A stretch of 64,000 nt of DNA from Phenylobacterium sp. (lineage in GTDB: Bacteria > Pseudomonadota > Alphaproteobacteria > Caulobacterales > Caulobacteraceae). A program made the translations under genes and the position numbers. Of this stretch, positions 38,372 through 48,601 are shown in pieces. How positions within the stretch are numbered: position 1 is the stretch's first letter; each line of letters begins with the position of its first letter. Location: the NCBI RefSeq assembly GCF_004297125.1, contig NZ_SCVD01000001.1, positions 248,001 to 312,000 of the forward strand, read 5' to 3'. The notes under the pieces are model-generated. The model ran no database searches. It saw only the letters and a program-made list of their open reading frames with translations, and was not told the origin of the DNA.

Positions 38372-38375
<4 letters not shown>
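37191..38375 (-). CDS. DSD1-family PLP enzyme, D-threonine aldolase-like
   Basis: 394 residues. Alanine-racemase-like N-terminal barrel with the PLP Lys in [10 protein letters not shown] and a C-terminal domain with the metal pair in [12 protein letters not shown]. The His-x-Asp pair matches D-threonine aldolase, whereas D-serine and hydroxyaspartate dehydratases use His-x-Cys. It cleaves D-beta-hydroxy amino acids to glycine and an aldehyde. It begins at a GTG overlapping the purL stop by 4 nt (GTGA), so it is translationally coupled to purine synthesis. Release of glycine, a purine precursor, would be consistent. Confidence 0.88.
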
Positions 38376-40573
<2,198 letters not shown>

Positions 40574-40620
40574 GGCGCGCCTTCTAGCGGGACTCTCCGC
40601 CGGGGGCGAGAGGCGAGGCG

Positions 40621-41394
40621 CTAGCGCGTCTGTCCCCCGTCCACCGGCACGATCGCGCCGGTCACGAAACTGGCCTGGGGGCTCATCAGGAACGCGGCGA
40701 CGGCGCCGATCTCTTCCGGGCGGCCGAAGCGGTTGAGCGGCACCTCGCGCTTCACCCACCGCAGCCAGGAGTCGCCGCGCGGCCCGGTGGAATTGGTCTC
40801 CCAGGTTCCACCGGGGAAGATGATGTTGCCGGGCGCGATGGCGTTGACGCGGACGCCGCTGGCGCCGGCGATCCTCGCCAGCTCCTTGGTCAGGTGGTTC
40901 ATCGCCGCCTTGGAGGTGCCGTAGGTGAGGGCCGTGCCCAGGGCGCCCAGGCCGGCGATGGAGCTGATCAGCAGCACCGAGCCGTCGCCGCGCGGCGTCA
41001 TCCGACGAAGCGCCGCGCGCGAGAGGCGCCAGGCCGAGTCCAGGTTCTGGGTGAAGCCCGCGTCCCACGTCTCGTCATCGACCTCGAAGCCCGGCGGGCA
41101 GGGATAGAGGCCCACGTTGGCCACGGCGCCGAAGATCGGTCCGAACTCGTCCTCGGTGCGTTCGACGGCGTTCTCGATGACCTTGGTGTCGCGCATGTCG
41201 CCGGAAAGGGCGAACAGGCGCTCGGCGCCGTAGGCGTCGGCCAGCCGCGCCCGCTCGGCCTCCAGCGCCTCCGCGCCGCGGGCGGTGATGGCGACCTTGG
41301 CGCCCTCCGCCAGGCAGGCTTCCACGATCCCCAGGCCGATGCCGCGGCTGGCGCCGGCGACGAAGATGACCTTGCCGTCCAATCCGAGATGCAT
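40621..41394 (-). CDS. Short-chain dehydrogenase/reductase (SDR)
   Basis: 257 residues, classical SDR. The cofactor loop is GASRGIGLG, the catalytic Ser is in VLLISSIAG and Tyr/Lys in TYGTSKAAM, with DGGQTR at the C-terminus. NAD(P)-dependent alcohol/ketone oxidoreductase with unknown substrate. The phosphotransferase gene lies 9 nt upstream, and acyl-CoA-type metabolism genes often carry this pair. Confidence 0.93.
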   Translation of the reverse strand: MHLGLDGKVIFVAGASRGIGLGIVEACLAEGAKVAITARGAEALEAERARLADAYGAERLFALSGDMRDTKVIENAVERTEDEFGPIFGAVANVGLYPCPPGFEVDDETWDAGFTQNLDSAWRLSRAALRRMTPRGDGSVLLISSIAGLGALGTALTYGTSKAAMNHLTKELARIAGASGVRVNAIAPGNIIFPGGTWETNSTGPRGDSWLRWVKREVPLNRFGRPEEIGAVAAFLMSPQASFVTGAIVPVDGGQTR

Positions 41395-41403
41395 CCGTCG
41401 CTC

Positions 41404-42450
41404 CTACTCGCGGCCTTCGAGGATCGCCAGGGCCTGTTCGGCCAGGGGCGGACAGCCGTTGATGGCCTCGCGCTCGCTGGCGAGCGTGCCGGACAGGATG
41501 CGGCGGTAGACCCCCTGGGAGATCGACGCCAGCCGGAAGATCCCGAAGGCCATGTAGAATGGCCAGTCCGCGATCTCGGCGCGGCCGGTGCGCCGCCGGT
41601 AGGCGTCGACGTATTCGGCCTCGGTCGGGATGCCGCTGTTCGTGAAGTCCACGCCGTCAAGGCTGCCCCAGCCCGGCGAGTGCGAGCGCCAGATGAAGGC
41701 GTTGTAGGCGATATCGGCCAGTGGGTGGCCGATGGTGGAGAGCTCCCAGTCCAGCACCGCGATGATCCGGGGCTCGGTCGGATGGAACATCACGTTCTCG
41801 AGGCGGTAGTCGCCGTGGGCGATCGAGACCGACTGGTCGGCGGGGATGCGGGCCGGGAGTTTCTCGATCAGGGCGTCCATGGCCGGGATGCTCTCGGATT
41901 CGGCGTCGCGGTACTGGCGCGTCCAGCGGGCGACCTGACGCTCGAAATAGGCGCCATGCCGGCCGTAGTCGCCCAGCCCGACGGCCTCGAAGTCCACGCC
42001 GTGTAGCTTGGCCAGGGTGGCGTTCAGGTCGTCGTAGATTGCGGCGCGCTCGGCGGGGGTCTGGTCGGGCAGGGTCGCGTCGCGAAAGATCCGGCCCTCC
42101 AGATAGTCCATCACGTAGAAACTGGTGCCGATCACCTCGGGATCTTCGCAGAGCGCGCGCATGCGCGGCACGGGGATCTGGCCCTCCAGCGCCTTCATCG
42201 CGCGGTACTCGCGGTCGACCTGGTGGGCGCTGGACAGCAACTGGCCCGGCGGCTTCTTCCGCAGGACGTAGTGGCGACCGTCGGCGCGGGTCAGCAGGAA
42301 GGTCGGGTTGGATGCGCCGCCCTGGAACTGACGGACCTGCAGCGTGTCGCCGATCTCGGGCAGCGCGCGACGCAGCCAGGCGTGCAGGCGGGCCTCATCG
42401 AAACGATGGGCGGGGACGACCTCTCGGACGGGCGGCTCTGTCGTTGTCAT
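41404..42450 (-). CDS. Phosphotransferase family protein (APH fold)
   Basis: 348 residues of the aminoglycoside-phosphotransferase/ACAD10-like kinase fold. The Brenner-type motif is VSIAHGDYRLENVMFHPTEP, followed by IAVLDWELSTIGHPLADIAY, with the P-loop-like FQGGASNPTFLLTRADGRHY. In this group the kinases phosphorylate hydroxyl groups of small molecules or acyl-CoA intermediates. It sits upstream of the SDR gene with a short gap, supporting a shared pathway. Confidence 0.9.
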   Translation of the reverse strand: MTTTEPPVREVVPAHRFDEARLHAWLRRALPEIGDTLQVRQFQGGASNPTFLLTRADGRHYVLRKKPPGQLLSSAHQVDREYRAMKALEGQIPVPRMRALCEDPEVIGTSFYVMDYLEGRIFRDATLPDQTPAERAAIYDDLNATLAKLHGVDFEAVGLGDYGRHGAYFERQVARWTRQYRDAESESIPAMDALIEKLPARIPADQSVSIAHGDYRLENVMFHPTEPRIIAVLDWELSTIGHPLADIAYNAFIWRSHSPGWGSLDGVDFTNSGIPTEAEYVDAYRRRTGRAEIADWPFYMAFGIFRLASISQGVYRRILSGTLASEREAINGCPPLAEQALAILEGRE

Positions 42451-42502
42451 GGCGCGCAGACTGACGCGCCCGGCCGCCCGGTCAATCGTGCCGTTAGGGC
42501 GC

Positions 42503-43336
42503 CTACTGGAAGAGCTGCAGCAGGTAGGAGGGCTGCTTATTGGCGATCTGCATGGCGTAGATGGCGAGCTGCTGGCGCACCTGCAGCGCCTGCCAGCGGG
42601 CGCTTTCCTTGGCGAGGTCGGCGTCGACCAGGTTGCCGACCGCCGCCTCCAGCGCGTCCTGCTGCTTGCCCACGAACTTCAGGTGGCTCTCAAGCCGCTT
42701 CGAGCCTGTCCCGAGGCGCGAGATGGCGTTGTTCACGTTCGACGTCGCCGTTGCGATGTCGGAGACGGACGTCGGCGTGAAGCCGCCCATCAGGTCGGCC
42801 GGCAGTCCCGATAGCAGCGACCCGGTCGTCGACAGGTCCAGATGGTCGACGTCTATGGTGGAGGTGGCGCTGGTGTTGGCGAGCGCCCGGACCCTGTCGG
42901 TGGAGCCGCCGCCGGCCAGCAGGTTGAGGCCGCTGAAGCTGGCGCTCGAGACGGCGGTGTCGATCTGCTTCTTGAGCGCGAGGTAGTTCTCGTTGATCGC
43001 CGTGCGCGCTGGGTCGGAGGCGGGGTAGTCGGCGGCGGAGACCGCCAGCGTCTTCATCTCGTTCAGGAGATCCGAGATCGTCTCGGCTGCGCCGATCGCG
43101 ATATCGACCACCGACATGCCGCGCTGGAGCGAGCTCGTGACGGCGTCCAGCCCCCGAATCTCGGAGCGCTGGTTCTGGGCGATGGCCCAGATCGCCGGAT
43201 TGTCCTTGGGGCTGTTGATCTTCTTGCCGGTGGTGATGCGCATCTGCACCACGGCCATCTCGGCGTTGATCGCGTTGAACGACTGGATCGCCACCATGGC
43301 GCCGACGTTCGTATTGATGCTGTTGTAGGGCACCAC
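42503..43336 (-). CDS. Flagellin (orphan, short Caulobacter type)
   Basis: 277 residues. N- and C-terminal D0/D1 helices are plain: NTNVGAMVAIQSFNAINAEM and the C-terminal ESARWQALQVRQQLAIYAMQ, then IANKQPSYLLQLFQ. Forms the flagellar filament. The frame opens at tandem GTG codons just after an in-frame TAA, so a GTG start is forced; the nearby upstream sequence has only a weak ribosome site. No other flagellar gene is visible in the window. A weak sigma-54-like element lies upstream. It may be a minor or inactive paralogue. Confidence 0.88.
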   Translation of the reverse strand: MVPYNSINTNVGAMVAIQSFNAINAEMAVVQMRITTGKKINSPKDNPAIWAIAQNQRSEIRGLDAVTSSLQRGMSVVDIAIGAAETISDLLNEMKTLAVSAADYPASDPARTAINENYLALKKQIDTAVSSASFSGLNLLAGGGSTDRVRALANTSATSTIDVDHLDLSTTGSLLSGLPADLMGGFTPTSVSDIATATSNVNNAISRLGTGSKRLESHLKFVGKQQDALEAAVGNLVDADLAKESARWQALQVRQQLAIYAMQIANKQPSYLLQLFQ

Positions 43337-43384
43337 GCGACCCAGGTTTTACAGGACGGCCGAGGCCGTGGGACGTTCTGTCCC

Positions 43385-43399
43385 ACGACGACAGTGCCA
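43385..43399 (-). promoter_or_regulatory. Weak sigma-54-like element upstream of flagellin
   Basis: On the minus strand TGGCAC-TGTCG-TCGT, where the consensus is TGGCAC-N5-TTGC. The -24 half is exact, the -12 half is poor (GT instead of GC). Confidence 0.3.
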
Positions 43400-43447
43400 G
43401 AACAGGCTTAGGCAAGCGTTACTGCACGTTGTTATGCGGGAAACTTT

Positions 43448-45376
43448 TTACTGGAGCGGGACGACCGGCAGTTCGATGGACGAAGCGGTGTCCCCGGTCA
43501 GGTAGATGCGCTGGGTCGCCTTCCGGTAGTCGGACGGCTTGGCGAAGAAGATGTTCGGCACGAAGGTCTGCGGATTGCGATCGTAGAGCGGGAACCAGCT
43601 GGACTGGACCTGCACCATGATCCGGTGTCCCGGCTTGAACACGTGGTTCGTCGGCGGCAGCTCGTAGCGGTACTTCTGGACCTTGCCCGCCGGGATGGCG
43701 GTGGGCTTCTCGAAGCTTTCGCGATAGCGGCCGCGGAAGATCTCCATGGCCACGCCCAGCTCGTAGCCGCCCATGGGCGCGTCCGACGGCACGGCGTCCG
43801 GATAGACGTCGATCAGCTTCACCACCCAGTCCGAATCCGTGCCGCTGGTCGAGGCGAAGAGGTTCACCACCGGCTCGCCCGAGATCTTCAGGGGCGCCTT
43901 CAGGGGCTCGGTGACGAACGTCAGCACGTCGGGACGGCCGTCCACGTGGCGCTGGTCGGAGGACAGCCAGTAGCGCCACTGGTCCTGGTCGTCCCAGCGG
44001 ACAGGGCGGCGGACATAGGGCACAGGCTTGGCGGGGTCGGAAACGTACTCCTCGAACGCGGCGCCCTGGGCGGCCTTGTCGAAGGAGAGGCCTAGGCCCG
44101 GCGTCAGGTAGATCGGCTTCATCGCGGCCGCGCAGCCGCTCTCGCAGGCCTGCGGGTATTTCTGCAGCCGGTTCCACTCCATGGAACCGCTGTCGAAGAT
44201 GAACACCGGCGGGATGTCGGCCTTGGGGGCGCCCGTCTTCAGGTGCGAGTCCAGGAACGGCTTCATCACCTGGGTGCGGAACTCGGTGGCGGTGTCGCCG
44301 GGCAGTTTCAGGTTCGGGCCGAGCTGGCGTTGCTCGTAGTTCACCCCCGAGTGGCGCCAGGGACCCAGCGCCAGGAAGTTCATGTCGTTGTTCGTGTCCT
44401 TGGTCTCGGTCGCCTCGTAGGCGTGGATGGCGCCGTAGATGTCCTCCTGGTCCCAAAGGGCGCCGACCCAGAGGGTGGGCACCTTCAGCGGCTGCTTGGC
44501 GAGGATCTTGTCCAGGGCCTGTTCCTGCCAGAACTGGTCGTAGGCGGGGTGCTCGCTGATCTTGCGCCAGGCCGGGATCTGGTCGAGGCCGGCGGCCTTG
44601 GCGTAGTCGCCGGCCGAGCCCGCCCGCAGGAAGTTGTCGTAGTCGTCGTAGCCCTGGCGCGGGATGTCGTCGCCTTCGCCCTTCGCGGTCATCTGGCTGG
44701 TGAACCAGTCGAAGTTGATCATCCGGAACGCGCCGTTCTGGAACCAGTCGTCGCCCATCCAGCCATCGACCATGGGGCTCTGCGGCACGGACGCCTTCAG
44801 CGCCGGGTGCGGGTTGATCAGGGCCATGGCGGCGGTGAAGCCGGGATAGGACGAGCCGATGATCCCGACCCGGCCGTTGCTCTGTGGCGTGTTCTTCACC
44901 AGCCAGTCGATGGTGTCGTAGGCGTCGGTCGCGTGGTCGACCTCGCTGGAGTTGAGCGGGCCGCGCAGAGGCCGGTTCAGGACGTAGTCGCCCTCCGACC
45001 CGTACTTGCCGCGGACGTCCTGGTAGACGCGGATATAGCCGTCCGCGAGGAACGGCTCGTCCATCTGGGCGCCGGTGGCCGCGGCGTGGGGCGACAGGGC
45101 GCGCTGGGCGGACTTCTTGGCGTTGTAGGGCGTGCGCGTCAGCAGGATCGGCGCGTCCTTGGCCCCCTTTGGGATGATCATGACGGTGTAGAGCTTCACC
45201 CCGTCGCGCATGGGGACCATCTCGACGCGCTTGACGTAGTCGTAGGACGCCGTCGGCCACTGGAAGTCCTTGGCGACGTCGGGCGTCATGGTCGGCGTCT
45301 GGGCCTGGGCCGACACGAAGGACAGGGCGAGCGCGGCGCAGGCGGCGGCGCTTCGAAGCAGCACTTTGAAACTCAT
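43448..45376 (-). CDS. CocE/NonD family alpha/beta hydrolase (S15-type acyl hydrolase)
   Basis: 642 residues. A signal peptide ends near SAQA. The core has RVGIIGSSYPGFTAAMALIN with the nucleophile Ser (GxSYxG), the N-terminal region VEMVPMRDGVKLYTVMIIPK, and a C-terminal jelly-roll domain (DSDWVVKLIDVYPDAVPS). The family includes cocaine esterase and glutaryl-7-ACA acylases that hydrolyse esters or amides. It starts 78 nt after the purQ stop and is likely periplasmic. It has no evident purine role. Confidence 0.93.
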   Translation of the reverse strand: MSFKVLLRSAAACAALALSFVSAQAQTPTMTPDVAKDFQWPTASYDYVKRVEMVPMRDGVKLYTVMIIPKGAKDAPILLTRTPYNAKKSAQRALSPHAAATGAQMDEPFLADGYIRVYQDVRGKYGSEGDYVLNRPLRGPLNSSEVDHATDAYDTIDWLVKNTPQSNGRVGIIGSSYPGFTAAMALINPHPALKASVPQSPMVDGWMGDDWFQNGAFRMINFDWFTSQMTAKGEGDDIPRQGYDDYDNFLRAGSAGDYAKAAGLDQIPAWRKISEHPAYDQFWQEQALDKILAKQPLKVPTLWVGALWDQEDIYGAIHAYEATETKDTNNDMNFLALGPWRHSGVNYEQRQLGPNLKLPGDTATEFRTQVMKPFLDSHLKTGAPKADIPPVFIFDSGSMEWNRLQKYPQACESGCAAAMKPIYLTPGLGLSFDKAAQGAAFEEYVSDPAKPVPYVRRPVRWDDQDQWRYWLSSDQRHVDGRPDVLTFVTEPLKAPLKISGEPVVNLFASTSGTDSDWVVKLIDVYPDAVPSDAPMGGYELGVAMEIFRGRYRESFEKPTAIPAGKVQKYRYELPPTNHVFKPGHRIMVQVQSSWFPLYDRNPQTFVPNIFFAKPSDYRKATQRIYLTGDTASSIELPVVPLQ

Positions 45377-45454
45377 GATTTTCCCCGGGAGGCCGAGGCG
45401 CGACCATAGATCGACCCGCAATGCGGCCGCCAGCGAAGAAATGTGCCCCGAGGC

Positions 45455-46117
45455 TCAGGCGCTGGCGAGCGCGCTCTGGAAGAGGATCGCCCCGTCGGCC
45501 GAACCCAGCTCCGGCTCGAAGGCGCGGTCGGGGTGGGGCATGAGGCCCAGCACATTGCCCTTGGGATTCACGATGCCGGCGATGTCTCGCGACGAGCCGT
45601 TGGGGTTGTTCCGATAGCGGAAGACCACCTGGCCTTCGCCCTCCAGCCGGTCGAGGGTGGCGTCGTCGGCGAAGAAATTGCCCTCGCCGTTGCCCACGGT
45701 CATCGCCACCTCGCGGCGTCCTGCATAGCCGGCGGTGAAGCGGGTCTGGCTGTTGGTGACCTCCAGGTCGACGGCCTTGCACACGTACTTGAGCTTCTCG
45801 TTGCGCAGCAGGGCGCCCGGCAGCATGTGCGCCTCGCACAGCACCTGGAAGCCGTTGCAGATGCCGACCACCGCCACGCCGCGCTCGGCGGCGGCCTTGA
45901 CCTCGGTCATCACCGGCGAGAGCGAGGCCATGGCGCCGCAGCGCAGATAGTCGCCGTACGAGAAGCCGCCCGGCAGGACGATCAGGTCCAGGCCGTCGGG
46001 CAGGGCGGCCTCGCCGTGCCACACCATGTCGACCTTGGCGCCCGTCGAGCGCTCGATCGCCACCTTGCAGTCGCGGTCGCAGTTGGAGCCGGGGAAGACG
46101 ATGACGGCGGCTTTCAT
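45455..46117 (-). CDS. purQ: Phosphoribosylformylglycinamidine synthase subunit PurQ (glutaminase)
   Basis: 220 residues. Class I amidotransferase with the nucleophile Cys in [20 protein letters not shown] and His-x-Glu-type region [14 protein letters not shown]. Start [20 protein letters not shown]. Hydrolyses glutamine and passes ammonia to PurL. It is in the minus-strand purC-purS group but after a lipoprotein and a DUF3291 gene. Confidence 0.98.
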   Translation of the reverse strand: MKAAVIVFPGSNCDRDCKVAIERSTGAKVDMVWHGEAALPDGLDLIVLPGGFSYGDYLRCGAMASLSPVMTEVKAAAERGVAVVGICNGFQVLCEAHMLPGALLRNEKLKYVCKAVDLEVTNSQTRFTAGYAGRREVAMTVGNGEGNFFADDATLDRLEGEGQVVFRYRNNPNGSSRDIAGIVNPKGNVLGLMPHPDRAFEPELGSADGAILFQSALASA

Positions 46118-46127
46118 CGAGGGGTCC

Positions 46128-46613
46128 TTATGCGCATTCGTCCAGCACGGGGATGGCGGGCTGGCCATCCGGCGCGGGGAACGGGGTCTTGAAACTGAAC
46201 GCCGCGGCCGTGGGGCCCAGGCGCTCGAACTGGGCCAGTTTCGCCATGCCCTCGGCGATGGTGGGCGTGTGGCCGGAGGGAACCCACCAGAGGGTCTGGT
46301 AGACCGCCATCACCTCGAACCACTCCTTGCGCCGGCGCATGATGTCGCGATGGGCGCTGCGGTAGACGAAGCCGGCCAGGGCGTCCATGTCCGTCCACAC
46401 CGACATGTTGATCGCGAACAGCGGGTCTTCGGGCTTGGGCTGCAGGTCGGTGGCGTTGTTGCCTTCGCCGACCAGGCGCCAGACGAAGCCGGGCAGGCCG
46501 TCTGCGAGCGCGTTGATCCGGTCGAGGCTGTTCTTGAAATCGGCGATTTGCGGATGGTCCACCGGCTGCAGGAGGCGGCCGACGTTGATCTGGGCGAGGT
46601 GGAAACCGGTCAT
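46128..46613 (-). CDS. DUF3291 domain protein
   Basis: 161 residues, one DUF3291 domain (a ferredoxin-like fold related to ABM proteins): [18 protein letters not shown] at the start, then [20 protein letters not shown] and [11 protein letters not shown]. It overlaps the upstream lipoprotein stop by 4 nt (ATGA). The purQ start lies 11 nt beyond its stop. The function is unknown. Its place inside a purine operon looks like passenger insertion. Confidence 0.85.
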   Translation of the reverse strand: MTGFHLAQINVGRLLQPVDHPQIADFKNSLDRINALADGLPGFVWRLVGEGNNATDLQPKPEDPLFAINMSVWTDMDALAGFVYRSAHRDIMRRRKEWFEVMAVYQTLWWVPSGHTPTIAEGMAKLAQFERLGPTAAAFSFKTPFPAPDGQPAIPVLDECA

Positions 46614-46984
46614 TTCCCGCGGGTCCAGTGCTTGAGGCCGTCCAGGTAGGCGTGGAGCTGGTCGTAGCCCTTCTTGTCGCCGTAGGGACAGCCGGTGGTG
46701 ACGACGTCGGACCCCCGGGCCTTCTGCATCATGATCGCAGGATGACCCGGCGCGCCCGCCTTGGTGATCAGATAGGAGGTCCTGCCGTCGGCGCTACTGT
46801 AGAACCGATAGGGCTCGGCCGGGTCCTCGGGGGCAGGAACGAGATGGGCCTGGCGGGCCAGCGCCTGGGCCTGCGCCTCGAAGGGCCTGGCGCAGTCGAG
46901 GTCGAGGTACGCGACCGTGGGTTCGGCCTTTTCCGCGCAGGCCGAGAGCGTGAGGAGGGCGGAGAGCGCCGCCCAGGTCCTCAC
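46610..46984 (-). CDS. Small lipoprotein of unknown function in the pur cluster
   Basis: 124 residues from a GTG overlapping the purS stop. N-terminus VRTWAALSALLTLSACAEKA, with the lipobox LSAC. The mature part contains YRFYSSADGRTSYLITKAGA but no recognised domain. Both ends overlap neighbours by 4 nt, so translation is coupled to purS and DUF3291. Confidence 0.75.
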   Translation of the reverse strand: MRTWAALSALLTLSACAEKAEPTVAYLDLDCARPFEAQAQALARQAHLVPAPEDPAEPYRFYSSADGRTSYLITKAGAPGHPAIMMQKARGSDVVTTGCPYGDKKGYDQLHAYLDGLKHWTRGK

Positions 46985-47220
46985 GCCAGCTCCACCCGGT
47001 AGCTTTCGATCACCGTGTTGGCGAGCAGCTTCTCGCACATGGCCTTGACCTCGGCCTCGGCCGCCGCGGCGTCGCCGGACTTCAGGTCGAACTCGATGGT
47101 CTTGCCGACCCGGACGTGTTCGACGTCGTTCCAGCCCAGGCCGTGCAGCGCCTGCTCGACCGCCTTGCCCTGAACGTCGAGGACGCCGGGCTTGAGGAAG
47201 ACGTGGACTTTGGCTCGCAC
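46981..47220 (-). CDS. purS: Phosphoribosylformylglycinamidine synthase subunit PurS
   Basis: 79 residues from GTG, the PurS fold: RAKVHVFLKPGVLDVQGKAV and GKTIEFDL. Small bridging subunit between PurL and PurQ. Overlaps the purC stop by one base and the lipoprotein start by 4 nt. Confidence 0.95.
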   Translation of the reverse strand: MRAKVHVFLKPGVLDVQGKAVEQALHGLGWNDVEHVRVGKTIEFDLKSGDAAAAEAEVKAMCEKLLANTVIESYRVELA

Positions 47221-47975
47221 TAGTGGAGGCCCCCCTGAATCACGGTGGGCATCTCCTTCATGATCCCGAGCCGGCGCGCAACCTCGGTGTAGCTCTCGAT
47301 GACGTTGCCCAGGTCGCGGCGGAACCGGTCCTTGTCCAGCTTCTCGTTGGTGATCGAGTCCCAGAGCCGGCAGCTGTCCGGGCTGATCTCGTCGGCCAGG
47401 ATGACCCGGGCGAAATCGTTCTCGTAGATCCGGCCGAACTCGATCTTGAAGTCCACGAGGGTGATGCCGACGCCGCCGAACAGGCCGGTCAGGAAGTCGT
47501 TCACCCGCAGGGTGAGCGCCATCATGTCGTCAATCTCCTGGGTCGAGGCCCAGTTGAAGGCGGTGATGTGCTCCTCCGAGACCATCGGGTCGTGGAGCTT
47601 GTCGTCCTTCAGGTAGAACTCGATGATCGAGCGCGGCAGGGCCTGGCCCTCGGGCAGGCCGTAGCGCGTGGAGAGCGAGCCGGCCGCGACATTGCGGCAC
47701 ACCACCTCCAACGGGATGATCTCCACCTCCTTGATGAGCTGTTCCCGCAGGTTCAGCCGCTTGATGAAGTGGTTCTGAACCCCGATCGAGTTCAGTTTCG
47801 TCATGATGTATTCGCTGATGCGATTGTTGATGACTCCCTTGCCCTCGAGCACCGCCTTCTTAGTGGCGTCGAAGGCCGTGGTGTCGTCCTTGAAGTACTG
47901 GATCAGCGTGCCCGGCTCGGGACCCTCGTAGAGGATCTTGGCCTTGCCCTCGTAGATCTTCTTACGGCGGGTCAT
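47220..47975 (-). CDS. purC: SAICAR synthetase
   Basis: 251 residues. Motifs are [33 protein letters not shown] and [11 protein letters not shown] with [17 protein letters not shown]. Condenses CAIR with aspartate using ATP. It is the first gene of the purC-purS-purQ run. It has a promoter-like sequence and an intrinsic-terminator-like hairpin in the leader. GGAGAAGG precedes the ATG. Confidence 0.98.
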   Translation of the reverse strand: MTRRKKIYEGKAKILYEGPEPGTLIQYFKDDTTAFDATKKAVLEGKGVINNRISEYIMTKLNSIGVQNHFIKRLNLREQLIKEVEIIPLEVVCRNVAAGSLSTRYGLPEGQALPRSIIEFYLKDDKLHDPMVSEEHITAFNWASTQEIDDMMALTLRVNDFLTGLFGGVGITLVDFKIEFGRIYENDFARVILADEISPDSCRLWDSITNEKLDKDRFRRDLGNVIESYTEVARRLGIMKEMPTVIQGGLH

Positions 47976-48022
47976 TTCAGAGCCTTCTCCATGGGCGAGG
48001 ACTTGTCCGGGTCGGCGAAACG

Positions 48023-48052
48023 AAAAACGCGCGCGGCTGATCCTCGCGCGCG
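48023..48052 (-). terminator. Candidate intrinsic attenuator in the purC leader
   Basis: Minus strand: CGCGCGCG, loop of 9 nt, CGCGCGCG, then TTTTTCGTTT. It lies 48 nt before the purC ATG with no upstream gene on that strand to terminate, so it probably regulates purC itself. Confidence 0.5.
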
Positions 48053-48089
48053 GGTCCGACTCGGCCTCTCGCCCCATTCAGGCGCGGCA

Positions 48090-48118
48090 AAAATAGCGTG
48101 TGCGACGCTGCGGCGCAA
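48090..48118 (-). promoter_or_regulatory. Candidate promoter of the purC operon
   Basis: Minus strand TTGCGC, 17 nt, TATTTT. Transcription would start near 48083, giving a leader of about 108 nt that contains the hairpin at 48023-48052. Confidence 0.45.
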
Positions 48119-48208
48119 ACACGCGCAAGGTTTGCCGCTTTCCATTGCGGGCCCGTTCGGCGCACGATAAGGGATCGCCCGCTCCAAGACGCTGACCCCC
48201 AGGACCCG

Positions 48209-48532
48209 ATGACGACCTTCGACGACCGCGAACAAGCCTTCGAGCGCAAGTTCGCCCTCGACCAGGAGCAGGAGTTCAAGGCCCACGCCCGGCGCAACCG
48301 CGCGCTCGGCCAGTGGGCGGCTGGTCTGATGGGCCTCGAGGGCCCGCACATCGACGAGTACGCCAAGGCGGTCGTGAAGTCGGACTTCGAGCTGCCGGGT
48401 GAAGAGGATGTCTTCCGCAAGGTGTTCGAGGACCTCAAGGGCTCCGGCGTGGCCGTGTCCGAGGGCGAAGTCCGCATGAAGATGGCCGAACTGCTGGCCC
48501 AGGCCCGCGAAAGCGTGAAGTCGGGGAACTGA
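48209..48532 (+). CDS. DUF1476 protein, F1-ATPase zeta-type inhibitor
   Basis: 107 residues, matching the length of the alphaproteobacterial ATP synthase zeta subunit. N-terminal inhibitory helix FDDREQAFERKFALDQEQEF and the four-helix core RRNRALGQWAAGLMGLEG, then EEDVFRKVFEDLKGSGVAVS. It blocks reverse rotation of F1. The ATP synthase genes are elsewhere. Divergent from purC, with a terminator after the gene. Confidence 0.88.
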   Translation: MTTFDDREQAFERKFALDQEQEFKAHARRNRALGQWAAGLMGLEGPHIDEYAKAVVKSDFELPGEEDVFRKVFEDLKGSGVAVSEGEVRMKMAELLAQARESVKSGN

Positions 48533-48560
48533 TCCCCGACCGCACGGCCGCGCCGCCTTC

Positions 48561-48590
48561 GAGCCTCCGCGCAAGCGGAGGCTCTGTCGT
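48561..48590 (+). terminator. Terminator after the DUF1476 gene
   Basis: Perfect 10-bp stem GAGCCTCCGC-GCAA-GCGGAGGCTC followed by TGTCGT. Confidence 0.8.
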
Positions 48591-48601
48591 TTGTGGGCTC
48601 G

